Below are positions 18,716 to 26,814 of a DNA stretch of 64,000 nt, one piece after another (position 1 is the first letter of the stretch; each line of letters starts with the position of its first letter). The stretch is from Campylobacter rectus (GTDB lineage Bacteria; Campylobacterota; Campylobacteria; Campylobacterales; Campylobacteraceae): the NCBI RefSeq assembly GCF_004803795.1, contig NZ_CP012543.1, positions 434,001 through 498,000 of the forward strand, written 5' to 3'. The notes under the pieces were generated by a model that searched no databases, was not told where the DNA came from, and saw nothing but the letters and a program-made list of their open reading frames with translations. The position numbers were made by a program, and so were the translations under genes.

Positions 18716-18737
18716 ATTGTCTACGCTTATAGACAAT
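18716..18737. promoter_or_regulatory. Perfect inverted repeat, likely operator
   Basis: ATTGTCTA (18716-18723) and TAGACAAT (18730-18737), six-base spacer, placed at the expected transcription start and before the ribosome site. Related half-site words (TAGAC, GACAAT) also occur over the -35 region at 18674-18686. Likely a repressor site; the regulator is unknown. Confidence 0.55.
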
Positions 18738-18754
18738 TACACAAAGGAATAAAG

Positions 18755-19936
18755 ATGTTAAATTTAATAGAACAGTATCAAGAAAGATTTCTTAAAAATT
18801 TTAATACAACATACAAGCGTTATCTATATAATGAAATTGATTTTAATGAAAAGCTTATCGGTATATTAGGGGCTCGTGGTACCGGTAAGACTACGATGCT
18901 ATTTCAAAGGCTGATTGAATTAAAATCTCAAAACAAAAAGACTCTATACATAAGTCTTGATTATCCGTTTCTAGGTTCTGCTAGTCTTAGCGAACTTGCC
19001 TTTGAGTTTGTAGATAGCGGCGGCGAGTATTTGTTGTTGGATGAAGTGCATAAATACGAAGATTTTGCCGCACATCTAAAAACTATATACGATATGAGTC
19101 CTTTAAATGTAATTTTTACTGGTTCATCGGCGGCAAGCATACTAAATGCAAAGAGCGATTTATCGCGTAGAGTTAGCGTATTTAGCCTAGAAGGACTTAG
19201 TTTTAGGGAGTTTTTGGAGCTTGAAAACGGTATAGTAATAGATAAATTTAGCCTAGAAACTATACTAAAAGACCATCAAGCAATAGTAGATGACTTAAAA
19301 ATAAAGCAAAATCAATTTAAAAAATATCTCAAATTTGGCTACTATCCATTTTACTTTAATAAGCAAAGCTTATACTACGAAAGCTTGCTAAATACGATTA
19401 ATCTAAGTATAGACGTAGATCTAACGTCTCTTGGACTAGTTGAGCAAAAATACACATATAAGCTCAAAAAACTGCTTGAAGTGGTTTGCCAAAGCGAGCC
19501 GTTTGAGGTGAATTATACTAAAATCGCAGCTCTTGCCGAGATAAGCAGAGCCAAACTATATGATTATATTGCCTATTTAAACGATGCAAGACTAATAAAC
19601 ATGGTAGATGAGCAAAGTAGGGGGCTTAGTAAGCTAGTAAAACCGGCAAAAATATATATGAATAATACAAATTTAATTTACGCTTACGGCGATGATTGTA
19701 AGGCGGGCACCATAAGAGAGACTTTTTTTGCTAATCAACTAAGGGTAAAACATAGGCTAAATATCCCAAAGCAAGGCGACTTTATTGTAGATGATAAATT
19801 TATATTTGAAGTGGGCGGAAAAAATAAGAGCTTTGAACAGATAAAGGATATCTCAGACTCATATATAGCCGCCGATGAAATAGAGATCGGAAGCGGCAAT
19901 AAAATACCGCTTTGGTTGTTTGGATTGTTGTATTAG
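18755..19936 (+). CDS. AAA+ ATPase with C-terminal DUF4143
   Basis: 393 aa from ATG 18755 (MLNLIEQYQERFL), which has AAAGGAATAAAG in front; the frame opens earlier at 18698 inside the promoter, so that start is rejected. Walker A is GARGTGKTT (39-47), Walker B is YLLLDEVHKY, and a sensor-like FTGSSA follows. The C-terminal half has the DUF4143 layout, ending in a nuclease-like fold (FIVDDKFIFEVGGKNKSF, compare 'vDfv….ievK'). These ATPases are common, of unknown role, and often sit on mobile elements. The strong promoter and palindrome suggest tight regulation. It is followed 8 bp later by the broken integrase. Confidence 0.8.
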   Translation: MLNLIEQYQERFLKNFNTTYKRYLYNEIDFNEKLIGILGARGTGKTTMLFQRLIELKSQNKKTLYISLDYPFLGSASLSELAFEFVDSGGEYLLLDEVHKYEDFAAHLKTIYDMSPLNVIFTGSSAASILNAKSDLSRRVSVFSLEGLSFREFLELENGIVIDKFSLETILKDHQAIVDDLKIKQNQFKKYLKFGYYPFYFNKQSLYYESLLNTINLSIDVDLTSLGLVEQKYTYKLKKLLEVVCQSEPFEVNYTKIAALAEISRAKLYDYIAYLNDARLINMVDEQSRGLSKLVKPAKIYMNNTNLIYAYGDDCKAGTIRETFFANQLRVKHRLNIPKQGDFIVDDKFIFEVGGKNKSFEQIKDISDSYIAADEIEIGSGNKIPLWLFGLLY

Positions 19937-19944
19937 GCGTTAAA

Positions 19945-21078
19945 ATGGCGATCAATAAATGTGATTATAAAAAGGTCGAAACCTGCTTATTTATACATAA
20001 GCTAAAACCAAACGTCTTTTTGCTAAGAAAGGTTATAGGCAGTAAATACTTCACAAAAGTGCTTACACTAGATACTCGTAGCGGATGGAGCAAGAGAGAA
20101 TATAAAAACGAAGCCAAAAAAGAGCTTGTAAAGTGGCTAGAGGGCGTAAGCAAGCAGGCAAAGCGGCTAAAATTTCAAGATACTACCAAGGTTAATGATT
20201 TGTTTGAGCCGTGGAAAGGCAAAAAGGATATCGGCAAAAAGTCGGTAGCTAGCGATATAGCATTTTATGAAACTTATTTGCAAGATAGTATAGGCAAAGG
20301 GATCGTAGTGGATTTATAGCCGCACAGATAGATGGCGCTACATACAACCTAATGCATGTCGGAAAATTTAATAATATAACGAGAAAAATACAGCTGCCGT
20401 CAAAAGCACACAGCATATGATAATACAAGACGAATTTTAGGTGAGATGTTTGACATAGCGCTTTGCAATCAGCTAATAGTAGTAAATCCTTGCGCTCTGC
20501 TAACGAAAATAGCTAAAACGACCAGAAAAACGATAGTAAAAGATGCGATCGGTAAATTTTATAAGCTAAAAACGGCTATTTTAGAACTTTATAAAGACGA
20601 TCCGTTTTGGAGGGGATTTTTCTTATTTTGTTTGTATGGTGGGCGAAAAGGAGAAGCAGCCAGCCTAAAATGGGAAAATGTTGATCTGGAAAACAACGTA
20701 TATTACCTAATAGATACAAAAAACGGAAACGACTATAAAAAGACGCTTCCTTTGCTCGTAAAAGAAGCCATAACGCAAATACCGACCGATAGATGCGGCC
20801 TAGTATTTGCAAGCCCAAAAACTGGTGAGTCTATTAAAAATACGGATAGACAAAAAATGAAACTCGATAAATTTGTGGGTTTTGATGATTTTAAGCTACA
20901 CGGCACTAGACACATAAGCGGTTCGGCACTCGAAGAACTTGGTGCAAATAGTGACATTATTAAAGATCATTTAACTCACAAAAGAGATGGTGTTATATAT
21001 AAAAATTACGTAACTTACGATACCTATATAAATAGCTGTAAGGCTCTTGAGATGTTGGAGGGTATAGATGGACAATAG
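19945..21078 (+). pseudogene. Tyrosine recombinase (island integrase), two frameshifts
   Basis: The N-terminal arm-binding/core-binding part reads from ATG 19945 to 20319 (MAINKCDYKKVETCLF…). A middle stretch continues one frame over (FIAAQIDGATYNLMHVGKFNN). The catalytic part runs in a third frame to 21078. Catalytic landmarks are visible: GGRKGEAASLKW (first Arg), LHGTRHISGSAL (H-x-x-R), HLTHK and YKNYV (Tyr). Two indels, at about 20319 and 20400-20420, break it, so the encoded protein should be inactive unless these are assembly errors. It would have integrated the island at the tRNA end whose fragment lies at 13370. Confidence 0.8.
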
Positions 21079-21412
21079 GGAAATTGAGGTAGATGGACTA
21101 GTTGTAGAATTTGATCCAGATTATGCTATAGATTTACTAGATTACTACACGTTTAGACACCCGTTTGAGATTTTTAGCGACAATTGCGTGTCTATTATTG
21201 GCTACTATGCGTATCTCTCTTTTTATGAGGCAAAATATGTTCTAAAGGATTTTTTCCAGAACTATGTCTTAAGAAAGAGAGGATGGTATCAAAATAGTTT
21301 AGACTCGCTCGAAAAAATGGCTACATATAATCCATCGGATATATCTTATATATACTCCAACGAAATATTATTAAAAATAGATAACATAAGAAAAAAATTA
21401 AGGCTCAATTAA
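21068..21412 (+). CDS. Hypothetical island protein, 3' end supplied by IS
   Basis: 114 aa, starting at ATG 21068 with GGAGGG before it and overlapping the recombinase 3' end by 11 bp. Acidic N-terminus (EVDGLVVEFDPDYAIDLLDYY), otherwise aromatic-rich and helical; no domain recognised. The last four codons lie inside the IS1595-like copy that begins at 21402, so the original C-terminus was probably longer and has been replaced. Confidence 0.55.
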   Translation: MDNREIEVDGLVVEFDPDYAIDLLDYYTFRHPFEIFSDNCVSIIGYYAYLSFYEAKYVLKDFFQNYVLRKRGWYQNSLDSLEKMATYNPSDISYIYSNEILLKIDNIRKKLRLN

Positions 21413-22309
21413 ACTTAAGCGGATTCTCTCTTATCAATTTTAACAGTTTCTGATATAAGTTTTCCTGTGTAGTTTTAGTATTATATCTAAATTCGCATTC
21501 CTTTAGGTGCAACAGAAAATTCTCTTTCTTTATCCCTTTAAATTTAGCTAGTCTATGTTTAGCGTATCCCCAGAAATTCTCAATGCCATTTATATGATTT
21601 TTACCATTAGCGAATTCATTCTTTGAATGTTTTACTCTGTAGTGTGCTTTAGCTCCATAATCAACCAAGCCATCGTAAGCTTTCCAACAATCTAAATATT
21701 TAGTAGAGCTATCAAGCTTGCTATATTGCGATAGTATGGGTATTAGTTCACTAGCAGAACAGTTTTTAACTAGTCTTGGTATAGACCTTACCGTCTCTTT
21801 TAAGCATACCGTTCTGCTCGCAGTAACGAGCGGTCTCGAGCCATTAGGCGACGGTAGCTAGCGAAGCGACGCTAAGCGAAGTTAAATACCGATTGCTTTC
21901 CACTTGCGCCTCTACCTCTTTTCTCAAAGAGAGTGCGAGCACAAGGCCTCTTACTCTTTTAGCTCCGAAGTAACTTTCATCAATCTCAAAGCGAAGCTTC
22001 TAGGCGAGCTTGCGAGCTGGAAATCTCACCGCTAAATTTGCTTATCTTTTCACACTCTTTAGACATAAGAATTCTTATTTCCCTAAAGATTTTACATAGC
22101 GTTACTTCTGAAATTTTAGTTAAATTTGATATCTTTGATGCTTCTATGTCTTCTGTAAAGTACTTGAGAATTTCTCTAAATTTCTTCTCTGAAATTCGGG
22201 AACGGACTATATATTTGTTTTTTAACTTCGCTACGCTCGTTACTTTTCAAGAACATAGTTCTCATCGTAACTTAATACTCCTTTGTGTGAGCTTAAGTTA
22301 AAGAGAGCC
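21402..22309 (-). mobile_element. IS1595/ISXO2-like element, copy 1
   Basis: 908 bp, ends GGCTCAATTAAACTTAAGCG (left) and, reverse complement of right, GGCTCTCTTTAACTTAAGCT: imperfect ~20-bp terminal inverted repeats. Transposase reads on the minus strand; its C-terminal part is intact (21405-21668), while the N-terminal part is interrupted by several short palindrome-rich inserts that match no transposase sequence. Apart from one 3' insert, it is the exact reverse complement of copy 2. No matching 8-bp target duplication is seen (AAAATTAA left, TAATTAAA right). Confidence 0.85.
21405..21668 (-). pseudogene. IS1595-like transposase, C-terminal part
   Basis: 87 codons with the ISXO2-type C-terminal signature HINGIENFWGYAKHRLAKFKG and LHLKECEFRYN. 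The catalytic N-terminal part continues upstream in pieces: EIDESYFGAKRVRG and GLLKRDGKVYTK can be recognised between inserts. The gene as sequenced cannot make a full DDE transposase. Confidence 0.8.
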
Positions 22310-22327
22310 TAATTAAATATTAAGGGG

Positions 22328-22735
22328 ATGTTTAACGGCAACATGGATAATTTGCTTAATTTATGCATGCAAGAGGATGATCAATATTTGCAAGTTCTAG
22401 CCTATAATACATTTTTATATGTTTCAATTAAAATGAACGAGATACTTTATAAAAAAAATTATAAGTATAAAGAATTTCTAGATTCAATAAAAGTACTACG
22501 GAAACAATCTCTTTTGGGTAATGTTAACGAAGCTTATATAGATTGCCTGCAGTGTTCTCATAATAAATATCCAAAAATAATAAATAAAAATCTTGAAAAA
22601 ATATCTAATCTTAGAAAACTTAAAATATCTGACAAGATAAAAAGAAATGAATATATGGCTATATTGGATAACCGAATTAAGTATGTCATTAAACAGTATA
22701 ACTTAGTTAATAAAGAAGATTTTGTTTTAACATAA
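22328..22735 (+). CDS. Hypothetical island protein
   Basis: 135 aa, Lys-, Asn- and Ile-rich and predicted helical (NLLNLCMQEDDQYLQVLAYN; KKNYKYKEFLDSIKVLRKQ). No domain recognised. ATG 22328 with AAGGGG upstream, only 18 bp from the end of IS copy 1, so it may be the 3' part of a gene cut by the IS, or expressed from it. It ends before a good bidirectional terminator at 22756. Confidence 0.5.
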   Translation: MFNGNMDNLLNLCMQEDDQYLQVLAYNTFLYVSIKMNEILYKKNYKYKEFLDSIKVLRKQSLLGNVNEAYIDCLQCSHNKYPKIINKNLEKISNLRKLKISDKIKRNEYMAILDNRIKYVIKQYNLVNKEDFVLT

Positions 22736-22755
22736 AAAATTTCCTCAAAAATATT

Positions 22756-22785
22756 AAAAATCACGTCTTAAAAATGTGATTTTTT
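22756..22785. terminator. Bidirectional intrinsic terminator
   Basis: AAAAATCAC (22756-22764) pairs perfectly with GTGATTTTT (22776-22784), 11-nt loop, followed by another T. It separates the hypothetical gene from the mobilisation cluster. Confidence 0.75.
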
Positions 22786-22836
22786 GCTCTAGTTTTTAGT
22801 TAAGATTCGCATAACTAAAAATAAAAGGGGCAAACT

Positions 22837-23037
22837 ATGACAACTATACCTAAACGCTGGTTAACTACAAAGGATGTTGCGCTTGAATATGGAATTTCTA
22901 TAAATACGCAGGCGCAATATCGTATGAGAGGGATAATCCCGCATGTGAAGATAAATAGAATAATAAGATATGATAGATACAAGCTGGATCGGTGGTTTGA
23001 AAAACATACCGTTGAAAGCAAGGAGGTGCTATCGTGA
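22837..23037 (+). CDS. Small helix-turn-helix DNA-binding protein
   Basis: 66 aa with the winged-helix/AlpA-excisionase-type pattern: WLTTKDVALEYGISINTQAQYRMRG (helix-turn-helix), then IPHVKINRIIRYDRYKLDRWF (wing and recognition tail). It overlaps mobC by four bases (GTGA), so it is probably the first gene of a three-gene mobilisation operon and may regulate it. ATG 22837 follows AAAGGGGC. Confidence 0.75.
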   Translation: MTTIPKRWLTTKDVALEYGISINTQAQYRMRGIIPHVKINRIIRYDRYKLDRWFEKHTVESKEVLS

Positions 23038-23333
23038 ATCATAGAAAGTTTCCCCATAAAGTATCTGTTCGCCTTAGTGACAGCGAAAAAGAAAAACTTG
23101 AGCTTAATGCGTCTTTATCTGGTCTTAAGGTATCCGCCTATATTAGACATATTATGTCAAATGCCAGGCCCCCTATCCATAAATTTGATCAAACTTTGGT
23201 AGTTCAGGTAGCAAAAATAGGCAACAACCTAAACCAAATCGCAAAGCATGTAAATATAGGCAAGGCCATAGATGGTGTTGTTTTAAGGCAAATAATTGAT
23301 GTCAATAAAAAATTAGACGACTTAATACGATGA
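23034..23333 (+). CDS. mobC: MobC-like relaxosome accessory protein
   Basis: 99 aa. The N-terminus (KVSVRLSDSEKEKLELNASLSGLKVSAYIRHIM) is a ribbon-helix-helix-like DNA-binding part, and the C-terminus (VAKIGNNLNQIAKHVN) is the MobC signature 'l..iGNNlNQiAk..N'. MobC helps the relaxase open the DNA at oriT. It starts with GTG at 23034, overlapping the preceding stop, and lies 22 bp before the relaxase. Confidence 0.88.
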   Translation: MNHRKFPHKVSVRLSDSEKEKLELNASLSGLKVSAYIRHIMSNARPPIHKFDQTLVVQVAKIGNNLNQIAKHVNIGKAIDGVVLRQIIDVNKKLDDLIR

Positions 23334-23355
23334 AGGTAAATCTAAGAGGTTAAGT

Positions 23356-24204
23356 ATGCTAGTAAAATTCTTTAAAACTAAAAACGGTGGCAGTACTGCC
23401 GGAATTGGTTATCTTTTAAATTGTAGGGTAAAAGATAAAACGGCGTTTGTTTTAAAAGGTTGCGAAGCGGTTACCAGGCAGATAGTATCCAACATAACTA
23501 AAAAACAAAAGCTCTGTATGGGTTGTCTAAGCTTTGAAGAATCTGACATTGATTTGGATACCAAGCAAAAAATAATAGATGAATTTGAAACATTGCTACT
23601 CGGAAGATACAAAGAGAGATTTAATATCCTTTGGGTGCAGCATGTAGACAAAGGAAGATTAGAATTAAATTTTGCTGTTCCTAAAATTGATTTAGAAAAC
23701 AACATGGCTTTTAATCCTTACTACCATAGGGTAGATAGGCCACTAATCGATAACTGGCAAAACTACATAAATTTAAAATTCGGATTTACCGATCCCAAAG
23801 ACCCCGTCAAAGCTCATATGCTTCAAGGATCAAGAAAAGAGATTGGTGTTATCAAAGACTACATCGAGCTAGAAAAAATACTGACCGATAAATTTATAAA
23901 TCAAGAATTTACTTGCAGAGACGACATCTTGAATGCTTTAAAAAGTAGCGACATAGATATAACTAGAATCGGCAAAGACTATATATCGGTCAAATTACCA
24001 AATAGCAAAAAAGCAAAAAGATTCAAAGGGGATATGTTTAGTGAGGAATTTAGAGACTTTGAGAGCTTGGAGCAACTCCGAGGTAAAACTGAAACAAGAG
24101 CAACGGAATTTAGAAATAGAGCAGATGAACAAACGAATATCGACGCTTCAGGACGAAGTTTTATATTTGCAGACTATCTTAAATCTAGGCTCTCTTTAAC
24201 TTAA
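23356..24204 (+). CDS. Relaxase/mobilisation nuclease, 3' truncated by IS copy 2
   Basis: 282 codons, of which about 277 are relaxase. The histidine/metal motif region reads WVQHVDKGRLELNFAVPKID (family 'H.D.gr.ElhFvvP'). The presumed catalytic Tyr lies in the N-terminal KNGGSTAGIGYLL part. The insertion of IS copy 2 after codon ~277 adds the terminal residues LSLT from the IS end. Full relaxases of this kind are longer, and the sequence after the IS does not clearly continue it. It would nick oriT and lead transfer of a plasmid or mobilisable island, together with MobC. Loss of the C-terminus may or may not abolish nicking. Confidence 0.8.
   Translation: MLVKFFKTKNGGSTAGIGYLLNCRVKDKTAFVLKGCEAVTRQIVSNITKKQKLCMGCLSFEESDIDLDTKQKIIDEFETLLLGRYKERFNILWVQHVDKGRLELNFAVPKIDLENNMAFNPYYHRVDRPLIDNWQNYINLKFGFTDPKDPVKAHMLQGSRKEIGVIKDYIELEKILTDKFINQEFTCRDDILNALKSSDIDITRIGKDYISVKLPNSKKAKRFKGDMFSEEFRDFESLEQLRGKTETRATEFRNRADEQTNIDASGRSFIFADYLKSRLSLT
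24180..24187. repeat. 8-bp target-site duplication, left
   Basis: TAAATCTA immediately before the GGCTC end of IS copy 2, matching 25128-25135. Eight bp is the IS1595-family length. Confidence 0.85.
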
Positions 24205-24828
24205 GCTCACACAAAGGAGTATTAAGTTACGATGAGAACTATGTTCTTGAAAAGTAACGAGCGTAGCGAAGTTAAAAAACAAATATATAGTCCGTTCCCG
24301 AATTTCAGAGAAGAAATTTAGAGAAATTCTCAAGTACTTTACAGAAGACATAGAAGCATCAAAGATATCAAATTTAACTAAAATTTCAGAAGTAACGCTA
24401 TGTAAAATCTTTAGGGAAATAAGAATTCTTATGTCTAAAGAGTGTGAAAAGATAAGCAAATTTAGCGGTGAGATTTCCAGCTCGCAAGCTCGCCTAGAAG
24501 CTTCGCTTTGAGATTGATGAAAGTTACTTCGGAGCTAAAAGAGTAAGAGGCCTTGTGCTCGCACTCTCTTTGAGAAAAGAGGTAGAGGCGCAAGTGGAAA
24601 GCAATCGGTATTTAACTTCGCTTAGCGTCGCTTCGCTAGCTACCGTCGCCTAATGGCTCGAGACCGCTCGTTACTGCGAGCAGAACGGTATGCTTAAAAG
24701 AGACGGTAAGGTCTATACCAAGACTAGTTAAAAACTGTTCTGCTAGTGAACTAATACCCATACTATCGCAATATAGCAAGCTTGATAGCTCTACTAAATA
24801 TTTAGATTGTTGGAAAGCTTACGATGGC

Positions 24829-25092
24829 TTGGTTGATTATGGAGCTAAAGCACACTACAGAGTAAAACATTCAAAGAATGAATTCGCTAATGGTAAAAAT
24901 CATATAAATGGCATTGAGAATTTCTGGGGATACGCTAAACATAGACTAGCTAAATTTAAAGGGATAAAGAAAGAGAATTTTCTGTTGCACCTAAAGGAAT
25001 GCGAATTTAGATATAATACTAAAACTACACAGGAAAACTTATATCAGAAACTGTTAAAATTGATAAGAGGTCTTGTAAGTAGCAAGACGTAG
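24829..25092 (+). pseudogene. IS1595-like transposase, C-terminal part with altered end
   Basis: Same C-terminal domain as in copy 1 up to KLLKLIR, after which the 34-nt insert at 25070 changes the ending to GLVSSKT instead of ENPLKFN. The N-terminal coding part upstream is broken by the shared inserts. Confidence 0.75.
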
Positions 25093-25103
25093 TCGCAGCT
25101 AAA
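25070..25103. repeat. Copy-2-specific hairpin insert
   Basis: A ~34-nt insert starting with the perfect hairpin GTCTTG (25070-25075) – TAAGTAG – CAAGAC (25083-25088). It lies between TTGATAAGAG and AATCCGCTTAAG, which are contiguous through AGA in copy 1. A variant of the same insert occurs at the same IS position near 37616-37655. Confidence 0.75.
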
Positions 25104-25127
25104 AATCCGCTTAAGTTTAATTGAGCC

Positions 25128-25135
25128 TAAATCTA
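25128..25135. repeat. 8-bp target-site duplication, right
   Basis: TAAATCTA immediately after the GAGCC end of IS copy 2; perfect match to 24180-24187. Confidence 0.85.
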
Positions 25136-25744
25136 ATACAAAACGCCGTATCAAGCTAAAAATGAGCCTGGCGATACGATCGGAGCTTGGTATAAATTCG
25201 GATGTAAAAACGGCGATAAATTTACGGTATCCTTGATAATATCAACTCTAACAACGGAGCTTTGCAAGGCGCTTGGCGCGCTTAAATTTAAGCGCAAGCC
25301 GGGTCGTTTATCCGGCCGTGCCCGTAGTTGCGGGGTTGGCCTGCGATAAAATTTGAACGAGATAAGGCAAGGACCGGTAGACGAGGTAGCGCTAGTCTCA
25401 AGGCAGGCTACTTTAAAACGCGTAAATCTTATGCATTTTCCGGTAAAAATTTCGCGAAATTTATCGAGCACGAGTGTAATTTGCTCGCCCTATTAAAACA
25501 AGAAGCGCGTATTTTTGGCGCCCAAAAGGTTTTTGGCAAATTTGAGTTTTAAGGTAGGCTCAAAGCTTTTTGGGCCGGCAAAGCACGCTATATAAGGCTT
25601 GGTAGCAATACGGCACGAGCAACGAGAAGTTTGGCGAAATATGGCAAAAAGTAGTAAAATTTGGCGCTATAAACGAACGAATCGGCGCCGACGAAGCAAA
25701 AAACCTTACCGCATTTTTATGAATTTGCCGTATAAATTTAAATC
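25136..25744. other. Spacer right of the island, possible gene fragments
   Basis: 609 bp that return to backbone composition with AAATTT words. A protein-like fragment can be read at about 25144-25240 (YQAKNEPGDTIGAWYKFGCKNGDKFTV), then stops; I do not recognise it. Two 70-75-codon open frames further on show no features. Confidence 0.45.
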
Positions 25745-26423
25745 GGCTCTCTTTAACTTAAGCTCATGCAAAGGAGCAGTAAGTTATGAGAACTATGTTC
25801 TTGAAAAGTAACGAGCGTAGCGAAGTTAAAAATATCTAAATTTTCAGGTGAAATTTCCAAGCCCGCCTAGAAGCTTCGCTTTATAAACCTGCTTGCAGCA
25901 CCGCTTTCGTTTGTTTTAAAATAGATAAAAGCTACTTCGGAGATAAAAGAGTAAGAGGTCTTGCGCTTAGCTTCACTTCGTTTGCTACTGATAAGACGCA
26001 CTCTCTTTGAGAAAAGAGGTAGAGGTATAGCAAATAAAACTTCGGTGCTTAGCGTCGCTTAGCGTCGCTTCGCTAGCTACCGTCGCCTAATGGCTCGAGA
26101 CCGCTCGTTACTGCGTCTTGAAAAGCTACGAACGCAGTGAAGTAGAGCAGACGAGGATATACTAAACATAGATTATCTAAATTTAAAGAAATATTCTCAA
26201 GCATAGCGACGGTAGCGACCTCAGGGAAGCTAAGCAAAGAGAATTTCTTACTTCATCTTAAGGAATGTGTTCTGCTCTACTTCACTGCGTTCGTAGCTTT
26301 TCAAGACGCAGCTACGAGTGTAGCGAAGTAGAGTTTAGATATAATAACAATAAAGATACGAAAGAGCTCTATCATATTCTGCTAAAGATGATAAGAGAGA
26401 ATTCGATTAAGTTTAATTGAGCC
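25745..26423 (+). mobile_element. IS1595-like derivative, copy 3 (internally deleted)
   Basis: 679 bp with the same ends (GGCTCTCTTTAACTTAAGCT and GAGCC at 26419-26423) and near-identical 8-bp flanks, TTTAAATC left and TTTAAATT right. Only scraps of transposase remain; much of the interior is repeated palindromic segments such as CTTCGCTTAGCGTCGCTTCG and, in both orientations, CTACGAACGCAGTGAAGTAG (26128-26147 and its complement near 26278). Non-autonomous. Confidence 0.8.
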
Positions 26424-26814
26424 TTTAAATTTATCTTTCTCGGCTCTGTTTGCTAAATTTACTTCCGAAGTTTGAGCGTTTCGACTAAAGAATCAGCGAA
26501 ATCCAAGCTTTTGCGCCCAAAAATTTTTAAGTTCGGATAAATTCGGACGCATCGGTTTTAACCTTGTCTATGCACGTTATCGCTCGCCCCAAAACTCGCA
26601 CTCTCTTAAGCTTAGCCGATTTGATAGCGGTTCGGGCTTAGAAATTTACGGATAAAATTTAAAACCGCGGGTCAAATTTGCATCGGGCGGAAATTTGACG
26701 GCTTAGAAAAACTTAGCGAGCGTTGTCCCGACTAAATTCGGTCAAATTTAGCGCCGTCAAAACGCTGCGGAGCATGCCGCTTAAATTTGGCGTGCGCCGA
26801 GGGTGAAATTTGGG
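26424..26814. other. Intergenic region before hisG 3' end
   Basis: About 390 bp, AAATTT-rich, no gene or RNA recognised. Confidence 0.5.

Larger units (their letters stand above)
24188..25127 (+). mobile_element. IS1595/ISXO2-like element, copy 2
   Basis: 940 bp, opposite orientation to copy 1 and identical to it along nearly its whole length, including the inserts. It is flanked by the perfect 8-bp duplication TAAATCTA, so it moved as a single IS into the relaxase gene. Inserts relative to a continuous transposase frame lie at about 24253-24276, 24475-24508, 24552-24574 and 24614-24692. One more, at 25070-25103, is absent from copy 1. Confidence 0.88.

Noticed and set aside
22038-22301. 87-codon plus-strand frame in IS copy 1 (and its twin 24196-24459, minus)
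   Set aside because: Antisense to the transposase N-terminal region; appears in both copies only because the copies are identical.
24614-24692. CRISPR-like repeats in IS inserts
   Set aside because: Repeats are imperfect, overlapping and without regular spacers or cas genes.
21402-25127. True composite transposon
   Set aside because: Outer flanks (AAAATTAA and TAAATCTA) do not match; the duplication surrounds copy 2 alone.
25328-25811. Two short plus-strand open frames
   Set aside because: Basic, low-complexity, partly in IS copy 3; no ribosome site or domain.
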